From Nevskia sp043781855 (lineage in GTDB: Bacteria; Pseudomonadota; Gammaproteobacteria; Nevskiales; Nevskiaceae), in the NCBI GenBank assembly GCA_043781855.1, contig JAYWBB010000056.1:1-64000 (forward strand): DNA of 64,000 nucleotides, read 5' to 3'. A program made the position numbers and the translations under genes. Below the pieces are notes generated by a model. That model ran no database searches. It saw only the letters and a list, made by a program, of their open reading frames with translations, and was not told where the DNA came from. How positions within the stretch are numbered: position 1 is the stretch's first letter; each line of letters begins with the position of its first letter. This document shows positions 25,693-34,948 of the stretch, in pieces.

Positions 25693-26889
25693 GTGGCTGC
25701 CGATCCGCGACCTGAGGATCCGGTTCGGGAATTGAACAATGCTGCGGTGCGCGCCATGGCGGCCGGAGACTTCCCGACTGCGCAGGATTTTCTGAAGCGC
25801 GCACTCCGGCTTTCCCGAAGCAGCTCGTCGATCTGGCTTAATTTTGCCGCGTCCTGCCGTGCATTGTCGGACTTACCCGGCGCGATGGCCGCTGTCGAAG
25901 AAGCATTGAAGATTGAGCCCCGGTCGTTCATGGGGCTGCTGATGAAGGGCTCGCTGCTCGAGCGCCAGGGTCTGGCCAGAAAGGCCGCCTCGGCGTATCG
26001 CCCCGCTGTACTGCTGGCGCCGCTTGAAGAAACGCTCGATGTGTCAACGCGCCAGGCGCTGCGGCATGCCCGCGAGTTCAGCGAGCGCTACACGCGGGAG
26101 TTCTCCGACTTTCTGAGGGCGGAAGTTGCCGATAGGGCCGAAAAAGGCAGCAGCGCGGAAGCGAAGCGCATCAATGCCTTCATCGATATCAGCCTCGGGC
26201 GCAAGCGGCACTATCTGCAGGAGCCGTCCGAGTACACCTATCCCGGTCTGCCGTCCATCGAGTTCTACGAACGGGAAGAGTTTCCGTGGCTGCCAGAGCT
26301 GGAGCGCTCTACCGATGCGATCCGCGAAGAACTTCGGCAGGTGCTTGTCGATGATTTCCGCGACTTCGCGCCATATGTCGCCTACGCCGATGGCGTTCCG
26401 CTCGATCAGTGGGCCGAACTGAACCGCTCCACGCGCTGGGGCGCGATGCACCTGTTCGTTTACGGAGAGCGTGTCGAAAAAAATTGCGTTCGCTGCCCGA
26501 GGACTACGGAAGCACTCGCGCTCCTGCCAATGCCGAACATGCCGGGACGCTCGCCGGCGGCGATGTTCTCGGCACTCCAGCCGAAAACCCGCATACCTCC
26601 GCATACCGGCGTCGCCAACACCCGCCTTATCGTCCATCTGCCCTTGATCGTACCGGAGGGATGCCGCTACCGCGTCGGCAACCAAGTGCGCCCGTGGCGC
26701 GAGGGCGAGGCCTGGGTATTCGACGACACCATCGAGCATGAGGCCTGGAACGATAGCGACCAGCCGCGCGTCATCCTGATTTGCGACATCTGGAATCCGC
26801 GACTCAATCAGACTGAGCGGGAGTTGATCCTGCGCGTGGTTGCGGCAATGGACCGATTCAACGGGAGCACCCCTAGAGTCGACCTTTGA
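25693..26889 (+). CDS. TPR protein with aspartyl/asparaginyl beta-hydroxylase domain
   Basis: A 398-residue protein starting at GTG 25693 with AGGGG about 10 bases before. Residues 10-110 form TPR-like helices; the C-terminal half is an AspH-type (PF05118) oxygenase. The iron-binding pair is H304 (PPHTGVANTRLIVHLPL) and H349 (DDTIEHEAWND), 45 residues apart as in animal AspH, which uses only two histidines; R359 is the likely 2-oxoglutarate contact. The family hydroxylates Asp/Asn or Pro in peptides. Together with the preceding gene it gives two different hydroxylase types with TPR docking modules behind one receptor. Its 3' end converges on the 26916-27494 gene with a 26-bp gap. Confidence 0.88.
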   Translation: MAADPRPEDPVRELNNAAVRAMAAGDFPTAQDFLKRALRLSRSSSSIWLNFAASCRALSDLPGAMAAVEEALKIEPRSFMGLLMKGSLLERQGLARKAASAYRPAVLLAPLEETLDVSTRQALRHAREFSERYTREFSDFLRAEVADRAEKGSSAEAKRINAFIDISLGRKRHYLQEPSEYTYPGLPSIEFYEREEFPWLPELERSTDAIREELRQVLVDDFRDFAPYVAYADGVPLDQWAELNRSTRWGAMHLFVYGERVEKNCVRCPRTTEALALLPMPNMPGRSPAAMFSALQPKTRIPPHTGVANTRLIVHLPLIVPEGCRYRVGNQVRPWREGEAWVFDDTIEHEAWNDSDQPRVILICDIWNPRLNQTERELILRVVAAMDRFNGSTPRVDL

Positions 26890-26915
26890 CCGTCGAATCA
26901 GGCATTTTGCGGCGA

Positions 26916-27494
26916 TCAAAAATTGGGCGGGCGCCAGTATTGAACCGTGCCGTCCTGAAAGACGACACTGCCTCGCGCAGCGGCCTCGCATTTGCCGTAT
27001 TCCCAGCCGACCCGGCTGCTTCCTGCGACGTTGTAGTGCTCGACGCCGAGCAATTCCTCGACGTCCAACATCGACATCCCCCCGCGCAGATAGCTCCAGT
27101 TGTCCTTGCGCTTCCAGCGCTTGTCGATACTGGGCGCACCCTTGTCGCATCCTGTGTCGGAGTACGGTTTTACCGGCTCGATCTTGACCAGTTTGTAGCC
27201 GGAAGGCGGAGTCTGCGTTTCGGCTGGCCCCGTTGGCGGTGCCGCACTTGCGGACGCAGCAGGCGTAGCCGCCGAAGGACTTGCCGCAGCGGCGGGCGCG
27301 GGAACGACAGCCTGCGGGAGCGGCAGTGTGCTGCAATTACTCCTGCTGTCCTCGATCTGCTTTTTCAGCAGCGCATTTTCGTTGCGCAACTGCTGAAGCT
27401 CCTGGTCCTGCGTTGCGGCGGACGCCGCAAGCGGTGCGGCGAGGATTGCGGCGACCGCCACCGCGATCAATTTATATTCCAGTCTCGGCTTCAT
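26916..27494 (-). CDS. Secreted protein with coiled coil and SmpA/OmlA-like C-terminal fold
   Basis: A 192-residue protein with a signal peptide (YKLIAVAVAAILAAPLAASA) followed by a short coiled coil (LQQLRNENALLKKQIED), an alanine/proline-rich linker and a C-terminal segment. There, WSYLRGGMSMLDVEELLGVE with WEYG resembles the SmpA/OmlA (BamE-like) fold, which often mediates protein contacts at the envelope. ATG 27494 is preferred because an upstream frame extension lacks a signal peptide. No partner is evident. It shares its upstream region with the divergent oppA-like gene. Confidence 0.6.
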   Translation of the reverse strand: MKPRLEYKLIAVAVAAILAAPLAASAATQDQELQQLRNENALLKKQIEDSRSNCSTLPLPQAVVPAPAAAASPSAATPAASASAAPPTGPAETQTPPSGYKLVKIEPVKPYSDTGCDKGAPSIDKRWKRKDNWSYLRGGMSMLDVEELLGVEHYNVAGSSRVGWEYGKCEAAARGSVVFQDGTVQYWRPPNF

Positions 27495-27612
27495 GGTCGT
27501 CCGTATTCGCGTGGCGATTCGCAGCACATTGTTGTTGCGACACATTGACATATATCCGGGGTGCGCGAGACGCATTGCGCGGGAGTCGCCCGCAGGTGTT
27601 ATTTTCCGCCGC

Positions 27613-29286
27613 ATGCCGCTCTCGAGTCCACGGATGCGCAGTTGTCTCCGGCAACGGGAAACTTCCGAAACGCGAATATTCCGATCGTCAACGCGACGCG
27701 CCTGGCACCGCTACGGCGTGCCGGTTCTGATCGTTTGCATGCTGCTCGGCAATAGTGCCGGCGCTGCCGGATCGGTACTCCGCATCGGCAACGGCAACGA
27801 GCCCGAGACGCTCGATCCGCAGCGCGTCTCCGGCGTCAGCACCGCGAACATCCTGCGCGATCTGTATGAGGGCTTGACCGGGGTCTCGCCGCGCGGCGAA
27901 GTGATTCCCGCAGCGGCGGAGCGCTGGGCGGTCAGTGACGACGGATTGGAGTACACCTTCACCCTGCGCGAGGGGCTGCGCTGGTCCAACGGCGATGCCG
28001 TGACCGCCGAGGACTTCGTCGCTGGCTTGCGCCGGACGGTCGATCCGTCGACCGGCTCGGGCTATGCCAACATGCTCGGCGTGATCGCCGATGCCGAGGC
28101 AATCACCTCAGGGCGGCTACCGCCCGAGCGACTCGGCGTTGAGGTACTCGATGCGCGAACGCTGCGCATCCGGCTCGTCGCGCCAACGCCGTACCTGCCA
28201 GGTTTGCTTACGCATGCTGCGGCGTACCCGATTCACCGCGCCAGCCTGAAAAAATACGGCCGCGACTTCGCACGGGTCGGGCGGCTGGTCAGTAATGGCG
28301 CCTACCGGCTCGCCGAATGGACGGTGCAGTCCCGCGTCGTGCTCGAACGTAATCCGGATTACTGGAACGACGTGCATACCAAGATCGATACGGTCATCTA
28401 TTACCCGACCGAAGATCTGAATTCGGAACTCAAGCGCTATCGCGCCGACGAGCTCGACATCAGCTCGGCGATCCCGACTTCGCAGGCGCCATGGATTCGC
28501 GTGAATCTCGGCCCCGAGCTGCATCTCGCGCCATATCTCGGCAGCTATTACTACGGCTTCAACCTCACACGGCCGCCGTTCAAGGATCAGACAGCGCTGC
28601 GCCGCGCGCTATCGATGGCCGTGGATCGCGAGATCATCGTCGAGAAGGTTTTGCATGGCGTTGCGCTGCCGGCCTATGGCTGGGTGCCGCCGGGTGTCGC
28701 GAACTACACGCCGCAAGCGCCGCTCTGGGCGGGCTGGACGCGCGAGCAGCGGCACGCCGAGGCGCAGCGTCTGTATGCCGAGGCCGGCTATTCGGACGTA
28801 CGGCCACTCGATGTCGAGATTCGCTACAACACGCAGGACGACAACAAGCGCATCGCCGTCGTTATCGCGGCGATGTGGAAGCAGACGCTGGGCGTAAGAG
28901 TCACGCTGATCAACGAGGAGTGGAAGGTATTCCTGCAGAATCGCCGGCTGAAGAAAGTCACGCAGGCGTTTCGCAGTAGCTGGATCGGCGACTACGACGA
29001 GGCGCTGGCCTTCGCCGAAATCCTGCGCAGCACGCATGGCCGCAACGACTCGGGCTATGTCAGCGAGCGCTACGACGCACTGCTGGCGCAGGCGGCGCTC
29101 GAACCGGAGCCGGGCCGCCGGCGCGCGCTGCTTGAAGAGGCCGAGCGTGTTGCGCTCGGCGATGCGCCGATCCTGCCGATTTACTACTACCTGTCCAAGC
29201 ATCTGGTGAAGCCGAACGTCAAGGGCTGGCAGGACAACATCCTCGACTATCACTACAGCAAGGACCTCCGGCTCGAGGCACCCTGA
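27613..29286 (+). CDS. Peptide ABC transporter substrate-binding protein (OppA-like)
   Basis: A periplasmic oligopeptide-binding protein of the SBP_bac_5 family (557 residues from ATG 27613). The start is uncertain: candidates at 27493, 27613 and 27631 all precede a hydrophobic segment (GVPVLIVCMLLGNSAGAAG) that should be the signal peptide. The mature protein begins LRIGNGNEPETLDPQRVSG, the classic OppA opening, and has LRDLYEGLTGVSPRGEVIPA and the family signature near LRRTVDPSTGSGYANML. The transporter genes follow directly, the first one base after the stop. Confidence 0.88.
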   Translation: MPLSSPRMRSCLRQRETSETRIFRSSTRRAWHRYGVPVLIVCMLLGNSAGAAGSVLRIGNGNEPETLDPQRVSGVSTANILRDLYEGLTGVSPRGEVIPAAAERWAVSDDGLEYTFTLREGLRWSNGDAVTAEDFVAGLRRTVDPSTGSGYANMLGVIADAEAITSGRLPPERLGVEVLDARTLRIRLVAPTPYLPGLLTHAAAYPIHRASLKKYGRDFARVGRLVSNGAYRLAEWTVQSRVVLERNPDYWNDVHTKIDTVIYYPTEDLNSELKRYRADELDISSAIPTSQAPWIRVNLGPELHLAPYLGSYYYGFNLTRPPFKDQTALRRALSMAVDREIIVEKVLHGVALPAYGWVPPGVANYTPQAPLWAGWTREQRHAEAQRLYAEAGYSDVRPLDVEIRYNTQDDNKRIAVVIAAMWKQTLGVRVTLINEEWKVFLQNRRLKKVTQAFRSSWIGDYDEALAFAEILRSTHGRNDSGYVSERYDALLAQAALEPEPGRRRALLEEAERVALGDAPILPIYYYLSKHLVKPNVKGWQDNILDYHYSKDLRLEAP

Positions 29287-29287
29287 A

Positions 29288-30211
29288 ATGCTCGCCTTCG
29301 CCGCCCGACGCCTGCTGATCGCGCTGCCCACGCTGTGGGTGCTGGTGACCTTGAGTTTCTTTTTGATGCACACAGCGCCCGGCGGGCCGTTCGATCGTGA
29401 GCGACAGCTGCCGGCGGAGATCGAAGCGGCGTTGCAGGCCGAGTATCACCTCGATGAGCCGGTGACGAAGCAATACCTGCGTTATCTCGGTGGTGTCCTG
29501 CGCGGCGATCTCGGTCCCTCGTTCCAGTACAGCGGCTTCCGCGTTTCGGAGCTGATTGCGGCGGGGGCGCCGGTGTCGCTGACGCTCGGTCTCGCCGCAC
29601 TCCTGTTCGCGCTGTTATGCGGCGTGGTGCTCGGCACGCTCGCGGCGCTGAAACGAAACACCGGCATCGATCACGCCGTGATGCTGCTCGCGATGACCGG
29701 CATCTCGGTGCCCGCATACGTGATCGCGCCGCTCATGATTCTGCTGTTCGCGGTGACGCTGGGCTGGTTGCCGGCTGGCGGCTGGAGCGGCGGCGGCTTG
29801 GCCGTGATCGTGCTGCCGGTGTTCGCGCTGGCGGCGGCGCAGATCGCAACGATCGCGCGACTTGCGCGCGGCTCGCTCATCGAAGTGATGAGCGCGAACT
29901 ACATCCGCACCGCGCGGGCCAAGGGATTGCCCGAGCATCTCGTGGTACTGCGTCACGCGCTGAAACCCGCGCTGCTGCCGGTGCTCTCGTATCTTGGTCC
30001 GGCGGCGGCGGGGCTCATCACCGGCTCGGTCGTGATCGAACAGATCTTCGGTATTCCGGGGCTGGGTCGCTATTTCGTGCAGGGCGCTCTGAATCGCGAT
30101 TACACGCTGGTGCTCGGCGTCGTGCTGTTCTATGGCGCGGTCGTGATCCTGTTCAACTTCCTGGTCGACCTGCTCTACGGCGCGCTCGACCCGCGCGTGC
30201 GTCCGGCATGA
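29288..30211 (+). CDS. Peptide ABC transporter permease (OppB-like)
   Basis: A 307-residue inner-membrane permease with about six helices. The N-terminal LPTLWVLVTLSFFLMHTAPG, the sequence DLGPSFQ and the EAA loop (NYIRTARAKGLPEHLVVLRH) identify the OppB/DppB type. The stop overlaps the next start by 4 bp. Confidence 0.92.
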   Translation: MLAFAARRLLIALPTLWVLVTLSFFLMHTAPGGPFDRERQLPAEIEAALQAEYHLDEPVTKQYLRYLGGVLRGDLGPSFQYSGFRVSELIAAGAPVSLTLGLAALLFALLCGVVLGTLAALKRNTGIDHAVMLLAMTGISVPAYVIAPLMILLFAVTLGWLPAGGWSGGGLAVIVLPVFALAAAQIATIARLARGSLIEVMSANYIRTARAKGLPEHLVVLRHALKPALLPVLSYLGPAAAGLITGSVVIEQIFGIPGLGRYFVQGALNRDYTLVLGVVLFYGAVVILFNFLVDLLYGALDPRVRPA

Positions 30212-31059
30212 GCGCAAGCCGGACGCGGCAGACGCTGGAGCGTCTGCGCGGCAATCGCGCAGCGGTGGTCGCGTCCGGCCTGCTCGCGCTGATCGTGCTG
30301 CTCGTTTTGTTCGGTCCCGTTTTAAGTCCGTATGCATTCGACGCGATCGATTTCGATGGCGACTGGGGTGGGGCACCGGCGCTGCGCAGCGGCCACTTCT
30401 TCGGCACCGACGAGCTCGGCCGCGATCTTTTCACGCGCACGGCTTACGGCGGACGGCTGTCGCTCGCCGTCGGCATCGTCTCGACTTTTGTCTCGCTCGT
30501 CATCGGCGTCAGTTATGGCGCGATCGCCGGCTACTTCGGCGGCCGGCTCGATGGTTTCATGATGCGCATCGTCGACATCCTCTACGCGCTGCCGTTCATG
30601 TTCTTCGTGATCCTGCTGATGGTGCTGTTCGGGCGACATCTGCTCTTGATCTTCGTCGCGATCGGCAGCGTCAGCTGGCTCGACATGGCGCGCATCGTCC
30701 GTGGCCAGACGCTGGGCTTGCGCCGGCGCGAGTTCATCGATGCTGCGGTCGTCTCGGGGCTCGCGCCGCTCGCGATCATCCGCCGCCACATCGTGCCGAA
30801 CCTGCTCGGTGTGGTCATCGTCTACGTCACGCTGACGATCCCGCAGGTGATTCTCGTCGAGTCGTTCCTGAGCTTTCTCGGCCTCGGCGTGCAGGAGCCA
30901 GCGACGAGCTGGGGAGCCTTGGTCAACGACGGCGCCCGCGCCATGGAATCGACACCCTGGGGCCTGATCTTTCCGGCCGGATTTCTCGCAGTCACCTTGC
31001 TCTGCTTCAACTTCCTCGGCGATACGCTGCGCGATGCGCTCGATCCGGGCGAGCGCTGA
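30208..31059 (+). CDS. Peptide ABC transporter permease (OppC-like)
   Basis: A 283-residue second permease. GTDELGRDLFTRTAYGGRLS and the loop FIDAAVVSGLAPLAIIRRH are typical of OppC/DppC. ATG 30208 lies in the ATGA overlap with the previous gene. Six membrane helices are predicted by eye. Confidence 0.92.
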   Translation: MSASRTRQTLERLRGNRAAVVASGLLALIVLLVLFGPVLSPYAFDAIDFDGDWGGAPALRSGHFFGTDELGRDLFTRTAYGGRLSLAVGIVSTFVSLVIGVSYGAIAGYFGGRLDGFMMRIVDILYALPFMFFVILLMVLFGRHLLLIFVAIGSVSWLDMARIVRGQTLGLRRREFIDAAVVSGLAPLAIIRRHIVPNLLGVVIVYVTLTIPQVILVESFLSFLGLGVQEPATSWGALVNDGARAMESTPWGLIFPAGFLAVTLLCFNFLGDTLRDALDPGER

Positions 31060-31068
31060 GGCCGGACG

Positions 31069-32046
31069 ATGAGCCTGCTCGAAATTCGCGATCTCGATAT
31101 CCGCTACGCCACGCGCGAAGGCAGCGTGCGCGCAGTCAACGACCTGAGCTTCGAACTCGATGCCGGCGTCACACTCGGCCTCGTCGGCGAATCCGGCTCG
31201 GGCAAGAGTCAGACGGCACTCGCGATCATGGGTCTGCTGGATCCCCGCGCCGAGGTGCGTGGATCGATCCGTTTCGAGGGTGGCGAACTGCTGGGACTGC
31301 CGCGCAAAAAGCTCGACACGATGCGCGGCGCGCGTATCGGCATGATCTTCCAGGATCCGATGAGCAGTCTCAATCCCTATCTGAGCATCGGCACACAGCT
31401 GGCCGAAGTCCTGACCCGCCATCGCGGCGTGGGACACGCGGCTGCACTCGCCGAGAGCGCGCGCATGCTCGATGCGGTGCGCATTGCCGATGCTTCGGGC
31501 CGTCTCAGTCAATACCCGCATGAGTTCTCCGGCGGCATGCGCCAGCGTGTGACTATCGCAATGGCCTTGCTCTGCAAGCCGCAACTCTTGATCGCGGACG
31601 AGCCGACAACGGCGCTCGATGTGACCGTGCAGGCGGAAATCCTCGACCTGCTCGACGAGCTGAAGCGCGCGCTGAATCTGGCGCTGCTGCTGATCACGCA
31701 CGATCTCGGCGTGGTCGCCGACAGCTGCGAACGCTGCCTCGTGCTGTATGCCGGCCGCGCCGTCGAAACCGGCGCGACGGCCGCGCTGCTGCAGAACCCG
31801 GTGCATCCGTACACGCGCGGTCTGCTCGCCTCGCGGCCGCGTCTCGATCGGCCACGTCCGGTGCGGCTGACCGCAATCCCCGGGCAGCCACCGAACGCGG
31901 CGCGGCTACCCGCTGGTTGCGCGTTCGCGCCGCGTTGCGGGCAAGCTTTGCCGATCTGCGCAGCGACGATGCCGCAATTGGAAGCCGGCGACGGCGACCG
32001 TTCGTATGCTTGCCATGCGCCGTCGAACGCCGCGCGTGACGGCTGA
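31069..32046 (+). CDS. Peptide ABC transporter ATPase (OppD-like)
   Basis: A 325-residue ATP-binding subunit. Walker A is GESGSGKSQ, the signature FSGGMRQR, Walker B LLIADEPTTALD and the switch histidine lies in LLITHDLG. The C-terminal CAFAPRCGQALPIC carries the cysteines that often bind an iron-sulfur cluster in the Opp/Dpp class. No second ATPase (OppF) follows: the next gene is petA, so either this subunit works as a homodimer or OppF is elsewhere. Confidence 0.93.
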   Translation: MSLLEIRDLDIRYATREGSVRAVNDLSFELDAGVTLGLVGESGSGKSQTALAIMGLLDPRAEVRGSIRFEGGELLGLPRKKLDTMRGARIGMIFQDPMSSLNPYLSIGTQLAEVLTRHRGVGHAAALAESARMLDAVRIADASGRLSQYPHEFSGGMRQRVTIAMALLCKPQLLIADEPTTALDVTVQAEILDLLDELKRALNLALLLITHDLGVVADSCERCLVLYAGRAVETGATAALLQNPVHPYTRGLLASRPRLDRPRPVRLTAIPGQPPNAARLPAGCAFAPRCGQALPICAATMPQLEAGDGDRSYACHAPSNAARDG

Positions 32047-32140
32047 CGCTTTGCACCCGCTTTCCTTATCGCTTGCTTCGTGCGAAACCGCCTTTTGCGT
32101 CCCTCGTTCATACGGAGGCCTGTCCGGAAGCTCGTCGACG

Positions 32141-32170
32141 ATGACGCGGCCACCATGCGGCAGTTATAAT
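32141..32170 (+). promoter_or_regulatory. Candidate sigma70 promoter for petABC
   Basis: A perfect TATAAT (32165-32170) is preceded at 18 bp by ATGACG (32141-32146), a weak -35. It lies about 80 bp upstream of petA, in the 204-bp gap after the transporter genes. Confidence 0.55.
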
Positions 32171-32250
32171 CGGCGGCGGCACCTGCGATTTAAGCCTCAA
32201 GCACCGGTGTCTGCCCCGTCGTCCTCGCATTTCGAGATCGGAAACTACTA

Positions 32251-32853
32251 ATGAGCAATGAAGGCGTCGACGGCAACCGCCGCCGCTTCCTCACCACTGC
32301 GACCTCGGTCGTCGGCGCCGTCGGCGCGGCGGGCGTGGTCTGGCCGTTCCTCGCATCGCTGAAGCCAAGCGCAAAAGCCAGGGCGCTCGGTGCGCCGGTG
32401 ATCGCCGACATCAGCACGCTGGAACCCGGCATGCGCGCCATCTATCTCTGGCGCGGACAGCCGATGTGGGTCGTGCGGCGCACGCCGGAAATGCTCGAAG
32501 GCATGAAGAAGATCGAGGGCGACCTGCTCGATCCGCACAGCAAAGTCACCCAGCAGCCGGACTACGCGAAGAATGAAGTCCGCTCGATCAAACCCGAGTA
32601 CATGGTCATGAAAGGTGTATGCACGCATCTCGGCTGCTCGCCGACTTTGCGCACCGACCACCCGGCGCCGGAGATCGCATCGAACTGGCAGGGTGGTTTC
32701 TTCTGCCCCTGCCATGGCTCGAAGTTCGATCTCGCTGGCCGCGTCTACAAGGGTGTGCCGGCGCCGTCGAACATCGTGGTGCCGCCGCATCGCTACGAGA
32801 GCGACACGATCATCGTCATCGGCGAAGACACTCCGGCCGCGAAAGCCGCCTAA
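32251..32853 (+). CDS. petA: Ubiquinol-cytochrome c reductase iron-sulfur subunit (Rieske)
   Basis: The Rieske subunit of complex III (200 residues), which takes the first electron from ubiquinol. A twin-arginine-type N-terminus (NRRRFLTTATSVVG) and membrane anchor are followed by the cluster-binding boxes C124-THLGC and C152-PCHGS, which supply two Cys and two His ligands plus the disulfide pair. It leads petABC. Confidence 0.97.
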   Translation: MSNEGVDGNRRRFLTTATSVVGAVGAAGVVWPFLASLKPSAKARALGAPVIADISTLEPGMRAIYLWRGQPMWVVRRTPEMLEGMKKIEGDLLDPHSKVTQQPDYAKNEVRSIKPEYMVMKGVCTHLGCSPTLRTDHPAPEIASNWQGGFFCPCHGSKFDLAGRVYKGVPAPSNIVVPPHRYESDTIIVIGEDTPAAKAA

Positions 32854-32888
32854 GAATTCCCCAAGAATTTTATTTCCGGATCGAACTC

Positions 32889-34142
32889 ATGGCCATCGTG
32901 CCCAACCCGTACAAGACCACCGGAGTGCTCGGCTGGATCGATGATCGCTTTCCACTCACCAAGATGTGGAAGGATCACCTCTCCGAGTATTACGCGCCGA
33001 AGAACTTCAACTTCTGGTATTACTTCGGCTCCCTTGCCTTGCTGGTGCTGGTCAACCAGCTGATCACCGGCATCGTGCTGACGATGCACTACAAGGCCGG
33101 CGCCGATACGGCGTTCGACTCGGTCGAATACATCATGCGCGACGTGCCTTGGGGCAACGTCATCCGCTACATGCATTCGACCGGCGCCTCGGCGTTCTTC
33201 ATCGTCGTCTACATGCACATGTTCCGCAGCCTGATCTACGGCAGCCACCGCAAGCCGCGCGAGCTGATCTGGGTGTTCGGCTCGCTGATCTTCCTGGTGC
33301 TGATGGCGGAAGCCTTCTGCGGCTATGTCCTGCCCTGGGGCAACATGTCGTACTGGGGTGCTTCGGTCATCATCAACCTGTTCGGCACCATTCCCTTCAT
33401 CGGCCCCGATCTGGTGACCTGGATTCAGGGCGATTACGTCCCCTCTGATGCCACGCTGAACCGCCTGTTCTCGCTGCATGTGGTGGCGCTGCCGTTCGTG
33501 CTGGTCGGGCTGGTGGTGGCGCACATCCTGGCGCTGCATGAAGTCGGCTCGAACAATCCGGATGGAGTCGAGATCAAGGCGAAGAAGGACCCGGCCACCG
33601 GCATCCCGCTCGACGGCATCGCCTTCCATCCGTATTACACGGTCAAGGACCTGGTCGGCGTGTCCGGCTTCCTGATGATCTTCTGCGCCTTCATCTTCTT
33701 CATGCCCGATGGCGGCGGCTACTTCCTGGAGCAGCCGAACTTCACGCCGGCCAGCCAGATCAATACGCCGGAGCACATCACGCCGGCCTGGTACTTCGGC
33801 ACCTACTACGCGATGCTGCGCGCTACGCCGTCGGCGTTCGGCACGCAGATCTGGGGCGTGCTCGTGATGGGCGCGGCGGTGGTAATCCTGTTCTTCCTGC
33901 CGTGGCTGGATCGCTCGCCGGTGAAATCGATCCGCTACAAGGGGCCGATCTCGAAGGCCGCCATCGGCATCTTCGTCGTCACCTTCCTGTTCCTGACCTA
34001 CTACGGCCTGCAACCGCCGAGCCCGACGGTGACACTGATCTCGCAGGTCGGCACGATTCTCTACTTCGCGTTCTTCCTGCTGATGCCGTGGTATTCCAAG
34101 CTCGACAAGACCAAACCCGTACCGGAGCGGGTGACCGAATGA
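32889..34142 (+). CDS. petB: Cytochrome b of the bc1 complex
   Basis: Cytochrome b (417 residues), the quinol-oxidising membrane core of complex III with two b hemes. It shows MHSTGASAFFIVVYMHMFRS and SLHVVALPFVLVGLVVAHI, the helices that carry the heme histidines, plus FCGYVLPWGNMSYWGA of the quinol site. ATG 32889 is used; the frame is open earlier but overlaps petA. The stop overlaps petC (ATGA). Confidence 0.97.
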   Translation: MAIVPNPYKTTGVLGWIDDRFPLTKMWKDHLSEYYAPKNFNFWYYFGSLALLVLVNQLITGIVLTMHYKAGADTAFDSVEYIMRDVPWGNVIRYMHSTGASAFFIVVYMHMFRSLIYGSHRKPRELIWVFGSLIFLVLMAEAFCGYVLPWGNMSYWGASVIINLFGTIPFIGPDLVTWIQGDYVPSDATLNRLFSLHVVALPFVLVGLVVAHILALHEVGSNNPDGVEIKAKKDPATGIPLDGIAFHPYYTVKDLVGVSGFLMIFCAFIFFMPDGGGYFLEQPNFTPASQINTPEHITPAWYFGTYYAMLRATPSAFGTQIWGVLVMGAAVVILFFLPWLDRSPVKSIRYKGPISKAAIGIFVVTFLFLTYYGLQPPSPTVTLISQVGTILYFAFFLLMPWYSKLDKTKPVPERVTE

Positions 34143-34924
34143 ATCGCATGCTCTCCCGTTTCGCGATCGTCCTCGCCGCAAGCCTGATCGCGGGCGCCGC
34201 CCAGGCGAATTCCAAGGTGGAGTTGAAAGAATTCCGCACGGACTCCGGCAACCACGCCTCGCAGCAGCGCGGCGCGCGCAACTACATGGCCTACTGCGCG
34301 AGCTGTCACTCGATGAAATACCTGCGCTATTCGCGTATTGCCGAAGATCTCCAGATTCCGGAAGACGTGTTGAAGGCGAATCTGATGTTCGGCACCGACA
34401 AGATCGGCGACACGATCAAGGTTGCGATGCCGGCCGCCTCCGAGCAGTGGTTCGGCCGCGTACCGCCGGATCTTTCGCTCGAAGGCCGCGCGCGTGGCGC
34501 GTCCTGGGTCTACACATACCTGCAGAGTTTCTATCTCGACCCAACGCGTCCAAACGGTGTCAACAACACCGTGCTGCCCGGGGTGTCGATGCCGAACGTG
34601 CTCTGGGAACTTCAGGGCTGGCAGGCCAAGGCCAGCGAGCACGACAAAACGGGCGCCGCCGCAGAAAGCGGCGACACCGGCGGCCATGGCGAGACGAAAT
34701 TCGAGGCGCACCGTCACAGCGGCTTCGAGCGGGTCAGCCAGGGCAGTCTCACTCCCGAGGAATATCGCGAGTTCGTCGGCGACATCACGAACTTTATGGA
34801 CTACGCTGCCGAACCGGGCAAACACGCGCGCCTCCACACCGGCGTCAAGGTCCTGCTGTTCCTGTTTGTGCTGCTGATCCTCACCTACCTGCTCAAGAAA
34901 GAATTCTGGCGCGACGTGCTTTGA
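34139..34924 (+). CDS. petC: Cytochrome c1
   Basis: Cytochrome c1 (261 residues) hands electrons from the Rieske protein to soluble cytochrome c. A signal peptide (SLIAGAAQA) precedes the heme-binding C53-ASCH motif in AYCASCHSMKYLRYSR. The C-terminal LLFLFVLLILTYLLKKEFW is the membrane anchor. A glycine/histidine-rich insertion near residues 170-200 (AAESGDTGGHGETKF) is longer than in many relatives. Confidence 0.96.
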   Translation: MNRMLSRFAIVLAASLIAGAAQANSKVELKEFRTDSGNHASQQRGARNYMAYCASCHSMKYLRYSRIAEDLQIPEDVLKANLMFGTDKIGDTIKVAMPAASEQWFGRVPPDLSLEGRARGASWVYTYLQSFYLDPTRPNGVNNTVLPGVSMPNVLWELQGWQAKASEHDKTGAAAESGDTGGHGETKFEAHRHSGFERVSQGSLTPEEYREFVGDITNFMDYAAEPGKHARLHTGVKVLLFLFVLLILTYLLKKEFWRDVL

Positions 34925-34948
34925 TGTGCGCGCGGCTCGAGGCGCTCC

